From Pilimelia terevasa (GTDB lineage: Bacteria; Actinomycetota; Actinomycetes; Mycobacteriales; Micromonosporaceae), in NCBI RefSeq assembly GCF_014647915.1, contig NZ_BMQC01000004.1:62001-126000 (forward strand): 64,000 bases of DNA. The letters are read 5' to 3'. The translations under genes were made by a program, and so were the position numbers. Below, piece after piece: positions 56,445-64,000 of this stretch. The notes under the pieces were generated by a model. That model was not told where the DNA came from. It did not search any database and saw only the letters and a program-made list of their open reading frames with translations. Every line of letters starts with the position of its first letter. Position 1 is the first letter of the stretch.

Positions 56445-57365
56445 TCAGGGCGTGAACAGCGGGGTACTGAGGTAGCGCTCGCCGGTGTCGGGCAGGACCA
56501 CCACGACGCGGCGGCCGGCGAACTGCGGCCGGGCGGCCACGTCGGCGGCCGCGGCCAGGGCCGCCCCGCTCGACACCCCGGCGAGGATCCCCTCGGTCCG
56601 GGCCAGCCGCCGCGCGGTCGCCCGGGCGTGCTCCACGTCGATGCGGGCCACCTCGTCGTAGGCGCCGGTGTCCAGGATCGCGGGTACGAAGCCGGCGCCC
56701 AGGCCCTGGATCCCGTGGGGGCCCTTCACCCCGCCCGACAGCACCGGCGACTCGGCCGGCTCGACCGCGACCACGTACAGCTCCGGGTTCTTCTGCCGCA
56801 GCACCCGGCTGACCCCGGTGACGGTGCCGCCGGTACCGACGCCGGACACCAGCACGTCGACCCGCCCGTCGGTGTCGTTCCAGATCTCCAGGGCCGTCGT
56901 GCCGGCGTGCACGTCCGGGTTGGCGGGGTTGTCGAACTGGCGCGGCAGGAACCACCCGTGCGCGGCGGCCAGCTCCTCGGCCCGCCGGATGGCGCCCGGC
57001 ATACCGTCGGCGGCCGGCGTCAGGACCAGGTCGGCCCCGTACGCGGCCAGCAGCGCCCGCCGCTCCACCGACATGCTCTCGGGCATGGTCAGCGTCAGCG
57101 GGTAGCCCTTCGCCGCGGCCACCAGCGCCAGCCCGATACCGGTGTTGCCGCTGGTGGCCTCGACGATGGCGCCGCCGGGGCGCAGGACGCCGCCGGCCTC
57201 CGCGGCGGCGACCATGGCGTGGGCGATCCGGTCCTTGACGCTGCCGCCGGGGTTGGCGGACTCCAGCTTGGCCACCAGCGCGGCCGGGAGGTCGGCGCCG
57301 AAGCGGCGCAGGGCGACCAGGGGGGTGCGGCCGATCAGGCCGAGGACGTTGTCGTGGACGGTCAC
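56445..57365 (-). CDS. cysK: Cysteine synthase (O-acetylserine sulfhydrylase)
   Basis: A 306-residue PLP enzyme starting at GTG 57365. Lys44 in [11 protein letters not shown] is the PLP Schiff-base residue. [10 protein letters not shown] is the substrate loop, and [13 protein letters not shown] binds the PLP phosphate. [11 protein letters not shown] is the conserved C-terminal block. It makes L-cysteine from O-acetylserine and sulfide. It is the second gene after cysE on the same strand (58 bp gap), which produces its substrate, so the two form a cysteine-synthesis operon. Confidence 0.95.
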   Translation of the reverse strand: MTVHDNVLGLIGRTPLVALRRFGADLPAALVAKLESANPGGSVKDRIAHAMVAAAEAGGVLRPGGAIVEATSGNTGIGLALVAAAKGYPLTLTMPESMSVERRALLAAYGADLVLTPAADGMPGAIRRAEELAAAHGWFLPRQFDNPANPDVHAGTTALEIWNDTDGRVDVLVSGVGTGGTVTGVSRVLRQKNPELYVVAVEPAESPVLSGGVKGPHGIQGLGAGFVPAILDTGAYDEVARIDVEHARATARRLARTEGILAGVSSGAALAAAADVAARPQFAGRRVVVVLPDTGERYLSTPLFTP

Positions 57366-57423
57366 GGTGCTTCCTCACAGACGACGGGACGTCGCGCGCG
57401 GCGGCTGCCGCCCGCGGTCGGGG

Positions 57424-57960
57424 TCAGATGCCGGCGCCCTCGACGAGGGCGTCGGCGGGAGTGGTCGCGGCGGGTGCCGCGCGCACGCGGGCGCCTGCCG
57501 GCACGTCGCGGACGACGACGCTGTGCGCCCCGATCCGAGCGCCCGCGCCGACGGTCACCGGCCCCAGGACCGACGAGCCGGCGCCGAGGACGACGCCGTC
57601 GCCGACCGTGGGGTGGCGGGGCGCGGGGCCGTCGGAGCCGCCCCGGCTGCCCAGCGTCACCCGGTGGTACATCGTCACGTCGTCGCCGACCCGGGCCGTC
57701 TCGCCGATCACCACGCCGTGGCCGTGGTCGATGAACAGCCGCCGCCCGATCACCGCCCCGGGATGGATCTCCACCCCGGTCAGCAGCCGGGTGGCCTGGG
57801 CGAGCGCCCGGGGCAGCCACGGCACGCCCCACCGGTGCAGCCGGTGGGCCAGCCGGTGGCTCCACACGGCCCACAGGCCGGGGTAGAGCAGGACCTCCGC
57901 GGTACGGGCACCGCGCAGGGCCGGGTCCTGCCGGCTGATGTGGCGGATGTCGGCGAGCAT
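57424..57960 (-). CDS. cysE: Serine O-acetyltransferase
   Basis: A 178-residue hexapeptide-repeat acetyltransferase starting at ATG 57960 with GGGAG upstream; longer in-frame starts are low-complexity. The short actinobacterial CysE form opens with MLADIRHISRQDPALRGARTAEVLLYPG reduced to its first part. VEIHPGAVIGRRLFIDHGHG, with the catalytic Asp-His pair, and GETARVGDDVTMYHRVTLG follow. It acetylates serine for CysK. The ribosome-binding site lies in a small CGGGA/TCCCG inverted repeat (57961-57972), which might affect translation. Confidence 0.93.
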   Translation of the reverse strand: MLADIRHISRQDPALRGARTAEVLLYPGLWAVWSHRLAHRLHRWGVPWLPRALAQATRLLTGVEIHPGAVIGRRLFIDHGHGVVIGETARVGDDVTMYHRVTLGSRGGSDGPAPRHPTVGDGVVLGAGSSVLGPVTVGAGARIGAHSVVVRDVPAGARVRAAPAATTPADALVEGAGI

Positions 57961-58147
57961 CGGGAACTCCCGGGGTGTGGGCTGCCGCACCGGCGCGCGC
58001 CCGCCCGGCCCCGGCCACGCCGGCGGACACCCGGCGGCGGGTCGAACGGGGGCGCGGTCGGGAAGCGGACACACGGTGTCGGCGAGGACGGACGGGTCGG
58101 CGCGGACAGGCACGCCGGACAGAGCCGGGACGGCGCGAGGCAGGGCC

Positions 58148-58258
58148 TCAGCGACCGGGGCGACACCACTCGTCGAAGGTCCGGCGGCAGTGGCGGCCGG
58201 ACAGGGGCAGCGCGAACCGCCGGCCGGCGAGCGGCCCGCAGATCACGGTGCGGTTCAT
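58148..58258 (-). CDS. Candidate leaderless 36-residue leader peptide upstream of cysE
   Basis: ATG 58258 is followed by 35 sense codons and TGA (58148-58150). The peptide has Cys at positions 7, 24 and 32 and many Arg. A TAGAGT hexamer ends seven bases upstream of the ATG, the classic leaderless spacing. It lies 187 bp upstream of cysE on the same strand. Actinobacterial cysteine genes are sometimes preceded by short Cys-containing attenuator peptides, so it could be a regulatory leader. The peptide matches no family that I know. Confidence 0.4.
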   Translation of the reverse strand: MNRTVICGPLAGRRFALPLSGRHCRRTFDEWCRPGR

Positions 58259-58265
58259 GCGACCG

Positions 58266-58271
58266 ACTCTA
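58266..58271 (-). promoter_or_regulatory. Candidate -10 element of a leaderless promoter upstream of cysE-cysK
   Basis: On the minus strand TAGAGT is followed by CGGTCGC and then ATG 58258. A TANNNT element with a seven-base gap places the transcription start at the ATG. A weak GTCGAT lies at the -35 position (58288-58293). Confidence 0.45.
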
Positions 58272-58529
58272 GCAGCGGCGCACCGGTATCGACGGCCGGA
58301 GATGGCCGCCGAACGGCTGGTGGGGCGCGCCGGCCGCGGGTCCGGCCACCCCGGGCGGCCGGGGCCGGACCGCCCCGCCCGGCGGCCCGGTCTCCTGCTG
58401 CGGAGGCGCACTGTCGGCGTGTCGCGGCACAATGAGCGCGCGGGCCGGTGCGGACCGGCCGCGCCCGACGGGCTCCCTCAACCCGCGACCGCGGGTGCCG
58501 AAGGGGCGTGGACGGAGGGCGACGGACGG

Positions 58530-60863
58530 ATGGGCGGGGTCATGGTGACGCAGCGATGGAGGACCGGCGTGCCGTCCGGCCCTGTCCTCGTGGGCGCCCT
58601 GGCTACCGCGATGTCCGTTCTGTGGGTGCTGGTGATGGCGGCGGGCGCCCGCCCGCCCGTCGTCGTGACCTGGGTCACCACCACGATCCCGGCGACCGCC
58701 GTCGCCACCCTGTACTGCTGGCGCACGGCCGGCGGGCTGGCCGGCTCGGTGCCGCGCCGGTTCTGGCGGCTGGTCGCCGTCTCGCTGGGCGCCCAGGGCG
58801 TCGGCGGGCTGCTGAGTATGCGCGAGATGCTCAACACCGACGGGATCCCCACCACCGGCTCCCCGCTGACCATCGTCGTGTACCTGGTGGCGGTGTGCGT
58901 GACGGCGTGGGCGCTGCTCGGGCTGCCCGCGCGCGTCAAGCTGCCGCCCGCCGAGCGGCGCCGGTTCGCCGCCGACGCCACGATCGTCGTGCTCACCGTC
59001 GGGTACGTCGCCTGGCGGCTGTCGTTCAGCCAGACGGCGGCCTGGCAGCGGCTCGGCGGCGCCTTCGCGATCATGACCATCGTCCTGCTGGGCGCCGTCG
59101 TGGTGTTCACGATCGCCAAGTTCGCCGTGCTGGGCGTCGGCGGCGTCGACCACGGCGCCCTGCACCGGCTCTCGGCCTCCGTCGGGGTCGCCGCCGGCCT
59201 GGCCACGCTCGCGCCGCTGCTGGCCGCGCAGGCCCACGTCCACGCCGCCATGGTCTGCCTCCCGCCGGTCTCGTTGGGCGTGATCCTGGCCGCCCGCCGC
59301 CAGGCCGGGGTCGACGCCGCGGAGGAGCCGCCGCCGCGGCGCCGCCGGTTCAGCTACCTGCCCTACATCGCCGTGGCGGCGACCGACGGGATGCTCATCT
59401 GGGAGGCGCTGCGCCTCGGCGACCGGTTCGCCATCCTCGCGGCCGCGGTGGCCGTCGCCCTGACCGCGCTCGTCGTGTACCGCCAGATCAGCGCCCTCAC
59501 CGACAACGCGCAGCTCCTGCACCGGGTGGACCGCACCGTGCGCGACCTCCAGGACGTCCAGCACCAGCTCAGCCACCAGGCCGAGCACGACGCCCTGACC
59601 GGGCTGGCCAACCGGCGCCTGTTCGCCGACCGGATGACCGCGCTGCTGGCCGCGGGCGCCACCGCCAGCGTGGTCCTCATCGACCTCGACGACTTCAAGA
59701 CCGTGAACGACCAGCTCGGCCACGCCGTCGGCGACGAGCTGCTGGTGAGCGTCGCCCAGCGCCTGCAGGCGTGCGTCCGGCCCGACGACACCGTGGCCCG
59801 GCTGGGCGGCGACGAGTTCGCCATGCTGCTGCCGGCGCTCTCGGCCCAGCTCGGTACCGGCATCCTGGAGCGGATCAACGCCGCCATGGCCGAGCCGCTG
59901 CGCATCGCCGGCCACGAACTGCTGGTCCGGTGCAGTATCGGCATCGCCGACGTCGACGCGGGCATGGACGGCACGGAGGTGCTGCGCCGCGCCGACCTGG
60001 CGATGTACGCGGCCAAGGACGCCGGCAAGGGCCGGTACGCCAGCTACGACGCCGAACTCGACGCGCGCGCCCACCACGACGCGCAGCTCGGCGCCGAGCT
60101 GCGCCGGGCCATGGAGGACGGCGCCCTGAGCCTGGTGTACCAGCCGGTCGTGCGGATCGCCGACGGCGCCGCCGTCGGCGCCGAGGCGGTGATCCGCTGG
60201 AACCACCCCCACCGCGGCATGTTGCCGCTGGACGAGTTCGTCGCCACCGCCGAGCGCACCGGCCTGATCGTGCCGCTGGGCGACTGGGCGCTGCGCGAGG
60301 CGTGCCGGACCGCCGCCGGCTGGCTGCGCGGCGGGTCCGCCGACACGTGGACGGTCAGCGTCAACATCTCCGCCCGCCAGCTCCACGCGCCGGGGTTCGC
60401 CGCGAGCGTCGCCGAGGCGCTCGCGGACGCCGGCCTGCCGGCCGCGCGGCTGGCGATCGAGGTGACGGAGACGGCGATCTTCGACAGCCGGACCGCGGCG
60501 GGGGCGCTGGCGGAGGTGGCGCTGCTGGGCGTGACCGTCACGCTGGACCACTTCGGTGCCGGGCACTCGGCCCTCGGCGTGCTGCGCACCGCGCCGGTGC
60601 GCACCCTGAAGGTCGACAAGGCGTTCGTCGAGGGCGTCACGGGCGGCCCCGCCGACGCGACGATCGCGGCGGCGATGGTGGCGATCGCCGACGGACTCGG
60701 CCTGACGCTGGTCGCCGAGGGCGTGGCCACCGCCGCGCAGGCGCGGCAACTGGCGGCGCTGGGGTACCGGTTCGCCCAGGGCCAGCACTTCGGGGGCCTG
60801 CTGTCCGCCGACCGGACGCGCGACCTGTTCGTCGGCGAGGCGGCCGTGGCCCGGTCCGGCTGA
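58530..60863 (+). CDS. Membrane diguanylate cyclase with degenerate EAL domain
   Basis: A protein of about 777 residues; ATG 58530 (GGAGGG ten bases upstream) is used, with ATG 58542 as alternative. The first ~320 residues hold about eight to nine membrane helices. GGDEF lies at residues 426-430 (LGGDEFAML), with the inhibitory I-site RPDD exactly five residues before it. The EAL domain starts near 525: Glu552 is kept in EAVIRW, but the metal-binding loop reads LDHFGAGHSAL instead of LDDFGTGYSSL. It probably makes cyclic-di-GMP under feedback control, with an EAL domain weakened or turned regulatory. It is divergent from the short cysE-upstream gene. Confidence 0.9.
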   Translation: MGGVMVTQRWRTGVPSGPVLVGALATAMSVLWVLVMAAGARPPVVVTWVTTTIPATAVATLYCWRTAGGLAGSVPRRFWRLVAVSLGAQGVGGLLSMREMLNTDGIPTTGSPLTIVVYLVAVCVTAWALLGLPARVKLPPAERRRFAADATIVVLTVGYVAWRLSFSQTAAWQRLGGAFAIMTIVLLGAVVVFTIAKFAVLGVGGVDHGALHRLSASVGVAAGLATLAPLLAAQAHVHAAMVCLPPVSLGVILAARRQAGVDAAEEPPPRRRRFSYLPYIAVAATDGMLIWEALRLGDRFAILAAAVAVALTALVVYRQISALTDNAQLLHRVDRTVRDLQDVQHQLSHQAEHDALTGLANRRLFADRMTALLAAGATASVVLIDLDDFKTVNDQLGHAVGDELLVSVAQRLQACVRPDDTVARLGGDEFAMLLPALSAQLGTGILERINAAMAEPLRIAGHELLVRCSIGIADVDAGMDGTEVLRRADLAMYAAKDAGKGRYASYDAELDARAHHDAQLGAELRRAMEDGALSLVYQPVVRIADGAAVGAEAVIRWNHPHRGMLPLDEFVATAERTGLIVPLGDWALREACRTAAGWLRGGSADTWTVSVNISARQLHAPGFAASVAEALADAGLPAARLAIEVTETAIFDSRTAAGALAEVALLGVTVTLDHFGAGHSALGVLRTAPVRTLKVDKAFVEGVTGGPADATIAAAMVAIADGLGLTLVAEGVATAAQARQLAALGYRFAQGQHFGGLLSADRTRDLFVGEAAVARSG

Positions 60864-60915
60864 CCGCCCGCCCGGACGCACGCGACCGTTTCCGACGGCC
60901 GCCGGGGCGACCGGC

Positions 60916-61767
60916 TCAGAACAGCGTCGACGGCGCCGCCGGGGGCGGCTCCGGCAGCGGCGCGAGCGACGGCACCCGGGCGCGCACCTCCTCGTGGAAC
61001 CGGCGGGCCAGTGCCGGGGCGTCCACGTTGTCCGGCGTGTGGACGAACACGGTGGGGGAGCGCCCCTCGGCCAGCCAGCCGGCGACGACCTCCAGCCAGG
61101 GCTGCCAGCCCTCGACGGTGGCCGCCGGGTCGTCGCGGCCGAGGTACCGGACGATCGGGTGGGCGGTGAGCGCCCGCGTCCGCCGCGGCAGGCGGGGCTT
61201 GCGGGTCCACGTCTCCCGCTCGGCGGCGGTGGCCGGCGGCGTGCGGAAGAAGGTCGTGGTGTCGAAGGGCACCCACTCGGCGTCGGCGTCGGCCAGCACC
61301 TGCTCCAGCAGCCGGGCGGCCCGCGGGTCGGCGAAGAACCCGGGGTGGCGGACCTCCACGGCGCGCCGGTGGGCGGCGGGCAGCCGGCGCAGGAAGCGGG
61401 CGAGCGCGGCCAGGTCCCCGGGGCCGAACGAGGCGGGGAGCTGCACCCACAGGGCGTGCGCGCGCGGGCCGAGCGGCGCGACGGCGTCCAGGAACGCGCG
61501 CATCGGCGCGGCCACGTCGGTCAGCCGGCGCTCGTGCGTGACCAGTTGCGGGACCTTGGGCACGAGGCGGAAGTCCGCCGCCGTCTGCGCCGCCCACGCG
61601 TGCGTGGTGGCCGGGGTGGGGGTGGCGTAGAAGGTGGTGTTCCCCTCGACGGCGTTGCAGTGGGCCGCGTAGGCGCGCAGCCGGTCCCGCGGCGGCAGGG
61701 GGTGGGGCGTGAACCGCCCCTGCCAGGACCGGTGTGTCCACATCGCGCAACCGACGTGCAGCCGCAT
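60916..61767 (-). CDS. DUF72-family protein
   Basis: A 283-residue protein starting at ATG 61767. The N-terminus LHVGCAMWTHRSWQGRF, the NAVEGNTTFYATPTPAT block, LWVQLPASFGP and AVEVRHPGFFAD are characteristic of the DUF72 (YecE-like) TIM-barrel family. The biochemical role of the family is not established. It converges on the GGDEF gene with 52 bp between them and follows the dioxygenase gene by 90 bp on the same strand. Confidence 0.9.
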   Translation of the reverse strand: MRLHVGCAMWTHRSWQGRFTPHPLPPRDRLRAYAAHCNAVEGNTTFYATPTPATTHAWAAQTAADFRLVPKVPQLVTHERRLTDVAAPMRAFLDAVAPLGPRAHALWVQLPASFGPGDLAALARFLRRLPAAHRRAVEVRHPGFFADPRAARLLEQVLADADAEWVPFDTTTFFRTPPATAAERETWTRKPRLPRRTRALTAHPIVRYLGRDDPAATVEGWQPWLEVVAGWLAEGRSPTVFVHTPDNVDAPALARRFHEEVRARVPSLAPLPEPPPAAPSTLF

Positions 61768-61857
61768 CTGTCGCCCCCCAGCCCGGTGTCCGGCACCTGC
61801 GCGACGGCAGACCAGCCGGACCCGCCCGCGCCCGGGCAGACTACGGCGCCGGGCAGC

Positions 61858-62913
61858 TCACGGCGTGGCGGGCGGCGCGCCGCCGGGACGGGCGCCGCCG
61901 GGACGCGGCAGGAGGCCCGGCGCGCCGGGCGGCGGAGCACCGGGCGTCCCGCCGGGCGGAGGACCGGGCGCCCTGCCCGAGGATCCGCCGGACGGGGTGC
62001 CCCGGGGCGGGCCGCCGCCCGGGGTCTGGCCGTCGTGCGCGGGCTGCCCGCCGCGCGGCGCCGTGCGGGTGTCGACCCCGACGGCCAGGGCGACGGTGTA
62101 CCCGGCGGCGGGGTCGCCGGTGACCGCGGCGAGCTGGCTGCGCGCGCCGTCGTCGCCGAACACGGTGTCGCCGCCGAGCGTGATCCCGGCCAGGTTCGGC
62201 ACGGAGGCGCCGTACCCGCTCCGCCCGTACACCTGCCGGCAGGCGGCCTCCGGCAGGGCGAGCTGGGAGGTCGCGACGGCCTTGCCGGCGTCGGTGATGC
62301 TCGCCCGGTCGGGGTACACCTCGAAGTGGACGTGCGGCCACCGCCCCGCGTAGCAGGCGGGGAAGATGCTGGTGAACCGCACCCGGCCCTGGGCGTCGCT
62401 GAGCTGCACGCCGCGTAGGTAGTTCTGGTCGGTGACCCCCGCGGAGTACATCGAGTAGCGGCCCTCGCGGTCGCAGTGCCAGACGTAGACGGCGGCCCCG
62501 GCGAACGGCCCGCCGCCCCCGGCGAGGTCCCTGAGCGTCAGCTCCAGCGTCATCGGCACGCCTGCCGCGGTGCCGGCGGCGGCGCCGAAGCTGGTCCGCA
62601 GGTCGCTGCGCACGATGCCGCTGTGGTTCAGCGCGTCGGGCCCGTTGGAGCCGTCCCCGGGGTAGGGGCCGGCGGTCTCGTCGGGGATCTCCCCGGCCGA
62701 GGTGGCGGCGGGGGAGCCGGCGGCGCCGGGCGCCGTGGTGTCGCCGCCGCAGGCCGTCAGGCCGAGAGTGAGGGCGCCCAGGCCCAGGGCGCGCAGGACC
62801 TGCCGGCGGCCCGCCAGGGTCGCCAGGTCGAAGGCCAGGCCCTGGTCGACCACCTCCTCGTCGGGGCGCGGAAGGGCCCGACCCCGGTACCGGCGGCGCG
62901 AACTGCGTGGCAT
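61858..62913 (-). CDS. Exported intradiol dioxygenase-like lipoprotein
   Basis: A 351-residue protein starting at ATG 62913 with GGAGC upstream. A Tat-like signal (GRRQVLRALGLGALTLG, Arg36-Arg37) ends in the lipobox LTAC with Cys55. The catalytic domain has intradiol features: ETAGPYPGDG, AAVYVWHCDREGRYSMYS, and WPHVHFEVY with the two iron-ligand His; candidate ligand Tyr residues are also present. Such secreted forms are widespread in actinomycetes, and the natural substrate is unclear. The last ~65 residues are Gly/Pro-rich and probably disordered. Confidence 0.87.
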   Translation of the reverse strand: MPRSSRRRYRGRALPRPDEEVVDQGLAFDLATLAGRRQVLRALGLGALTLGLTACGGDTTAPGAAGSPAATSAGEIPDETAGPYPGDGSNGPDALNHSGIVRSDLRTSFGAAAGTAAGVPMTLELTLRDLAGGGGPFAGAAVYVWHCDREGRYSMYSAGVTDQNYLRGVQLSDAQGRVRFTSIFPACYAGRWPHVHFEVYPDRASITDAGKAVATSQLALPEAACRQVYGRSGYGASVPNLAGITLGGDTVFGDDGARSQLAAVTGDPAAGYTVALAVGVDTRTAPRGGQPAHDGQTPGGGPPRGTPSGGSSGRAPGPPPGGTPGAPPPGAPGLLPRPGGARPGGAPPATP

Positions 62914-63091
62914 CGGCTGCTCCGATCGTGGCGTGGTACCCGGTTGTCCCTGCCCCGTCGACGATGGCGCGGGGAGCCGGCAGCGCCCTGTCAGCCGACT
63001 GGCGGGCGCCTGTGACCGCCGCTGCCCGCCGGGTACCCGTCCGCGGCCCGCCCACACGCCGGGCCCCGGGGGAGGGTGGGACAGCGCCACC

Positions 63092-63586
63092 TCACGGGAG
63101 GGGTCCGCCTGTCGTCCGCTCCGGTGCGGGCGGGCCGGGCGCGGCGTCGAGGTGGCGGCGGCGCAGCTCGTAGCCGGCGGCGGCGCAGCCGTAGAACACG
63201 AGGTCGGCGGCCAGCTTGCCGGCGAGCAGTCCCGCGGCGACGGGGGCGACCAGGTGGCCGCCCGCGTACATCAGGGCCGGCCGGGCGAGCAGGCTGTCCA
63301 ACGCCTCGGCGGGTCCGAACTCGACCAGCAGGTCCCGGGCGGCCCGCCCGGCCGCCCGGGCGCGCCGGCCCGGCCGGGCCGCGAGGTGGCGGCGGGTCTC
63401 CCGGACGGCGAACCAGCCGTAGTAGCCGACGTTCTCGGCGACCGCGCCGGCCGCGGCCGCCGCGGCGACCTCCCCGGTGGCGCGGTGGGCGGCCAGGCCC
63501 ACGAGGAGGGCGGTCGCGGTACCGAGCAGTTCGGCCGGAAGGTACCGGCGGGTCCATTCGCGCACTTTGCGGGGCGCATCGGGCAT
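63092..63586 (-). CDS. Small membrane protein of unknown function
   Basis: A 164-residue product starting at ATG 63586 (MPDAPRKVREWTRRYLPAE). There are hydrophobic segments near residues 17-30, 37-55 and 110-135, with Arg-rich loops between. Phrases such as ENVGYYGWFAVRETRRHL and LVFYGCAAAGYELRRRHLD suggest a packed helical membrane protein. I do not recognise the family. It is divergent from the peptide transporter gene across a 170-bp gap. The 178 bp towards the dioxygenase gene shows nothing I can identify. Confidence 0.65.
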   Translation of the reverse strand: MPDAPRKVREWTRRYLPAELLGTATALLVGLAAHRATGEVAAAAAAGAVAENVGYYGWFAVRETRRHLAARPGRRARAAGRAARDLLVEFGPAEALDSLLARPALMYAGGHLVAPVAAGLLAGKLAADLVFYGCAAAGYELRRRHLDAAPGPPAPERTTGGPLP

Positions 63587-63756
63587 CGCGTTTTCCGTAC
63601 GAGGGGGGACGGGCGCGCGCAGGTTAGCGGACGCCGCGGCCGCGGCGCGAGTGCGCGCGGCCCTGGCGCCGCAGGTCACGGAGCCCGGCGGATGACCCCG
63701 GTCACGTCCTCAGCGCGGCCCGAATCCGAGGTATCGACGTATGTCATAGTGCCCGG

Positions 63757-64000
63757 ATGACCCAGCCACCCCGCTCCCCGGAGCGCACCTTCCTCGGCCA
63801 GCCGCGCGCCCTGGCCAACCTGTTCGGCCTGGAGCTGTGGGAGCGGTTCTCGTTCTACGGGATGCAGGGCATCCTGGTGCTGTACCTGTACTTCACCGCC
63901 GCCGACGGCGGCCTCGGCATCGACAAGGCCACCGCGACGAGCATCGCGGGCGCGTACGGCGGCTCGGTGTACCTGTCCACGATCCTCGGCGCGTGGCTCG
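63757..64000 (+). CDS. POT/PTR-family peptide transporter (3' end missing)
   Basis: ATG 63757 opens a frame that stays open to the window edge, giving the first 81 residues. The N-terminus has [25 protein letters not shown] and [13 protein letters not shown], the typical first-helix ERFSYYG region of proton-coupled di/tripeptide transporters. The Glu-Arg-Phe motif is intact. CATAGT ends six bases before the ATG with no Shine-Dalgarno sequence between, so the mRNA may be leaderless. The rest of the gene lies to the right of the window. Confidence 0.9.
   Translation, partial: MTQPPRSPERTFLGQPRALANLFGLELWERFSFYGMQGILVLYLYFTAADGGLGIDKATATSIAGAYGGSVYLSTILGAWL

Noticed and set aside
58148-58432. 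Longer 94-codon version of the short frame upstream of cysE
   Set aside because: The upstream part is Arg/Pro-rich low complexity; the internal ATG 58258 has ideal leaderless promoter spacing.

Overview
The window is very GC-rich, with GC-heavy third codon positions, many GTG starts and tightly overlapping genes. Together with DtxR/IdeR-type iron boxes, leaderless-looking promoters and a LAL-type LuxR regulator, this points to a high-GC actinomycete. Gene content fits a Micromonosporaceae- or Streptomyces-like genome, but I cannot name the genus from sequence alone.

Layout. (1) 1-4529: the 3' end of a contractile injection system (phage-tail-like) cluster on the + strand: PAAR spike tip (cut by the window edge), gp25-like baseplate protein, gpJ-like baseplate protein, tail protein I, and a zinc-ribbon/single-TM/discoidin-like membrane protein that could anchor the particle. 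A strong hairpin at 4577-4609 separates it from the next locus. (2) 4641-30278: an iron-regulated siderophore locus. A four-gene importer operon (two FecCD permeases, ATPase, binding lipoprotein) is transcribed leftwards. Two giant NRPS genes plus an MbtH gene are transcribed rightwards. The shared 215-bp region has one iron box for each direction. The NRPS line reads A-T-C-A-T-E-C-A-T-E / C-A-T-C-A-T-C-A-T-TE, i.e. six modules and a predicted L-D-D-L-L-L hexapeptide. Eye-read specificity codes make module 1 equal to module 5 and module 2 equal to module 4. (3) 30373-36322: an orphan multi-sensor histidine kinase, then a heterodimeric ABC exporter-fold pair read leftwards from a third iron box. 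The pair has complementary degenerate ATPase motifs. (4) 36314-43496: a small lipoprotein, a large LuxR-family ATPase regulator, a DUF2156 membrane protein and a membrane-anchored esterase. (5) 43796-52923: a tightly coupled narGHJI respiratory nitrate reductase operon, a small membrane protein, and molybdenum-cofactor genes (mobA, moeA) on the opposite strand. (6) 53105-64000: mixed housekeeping and accessory genes: hexapeptide acetyltransferase, carbon-nitrogen hydrolase, chemoreceptor, cysE-cysK with a possible leaderless short leader gene upstream, a GGDEF/EAL protein, DUF72, a Tat-lipoprotein intradiol dioxygenase, a small membrane protein and the start of a POT-family peptide transporter.

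How it works together. Iron starvation should release DtxR/IdeR repression at three sites, co-inducing siderophore synthesis, uptake and the ABC pair. No ornithine N-hydroxylase, formyl/acetyltransferase or catechol genes are visible, so any metal-binding groups must be made elsewhere or the peptide is unusual. The nitrate reductase depends on bis-MGD cofactor, which the adjacent moeA and mobA help make. No tRNA, rRNA, CRISPR array or insertion sequence was recognised.
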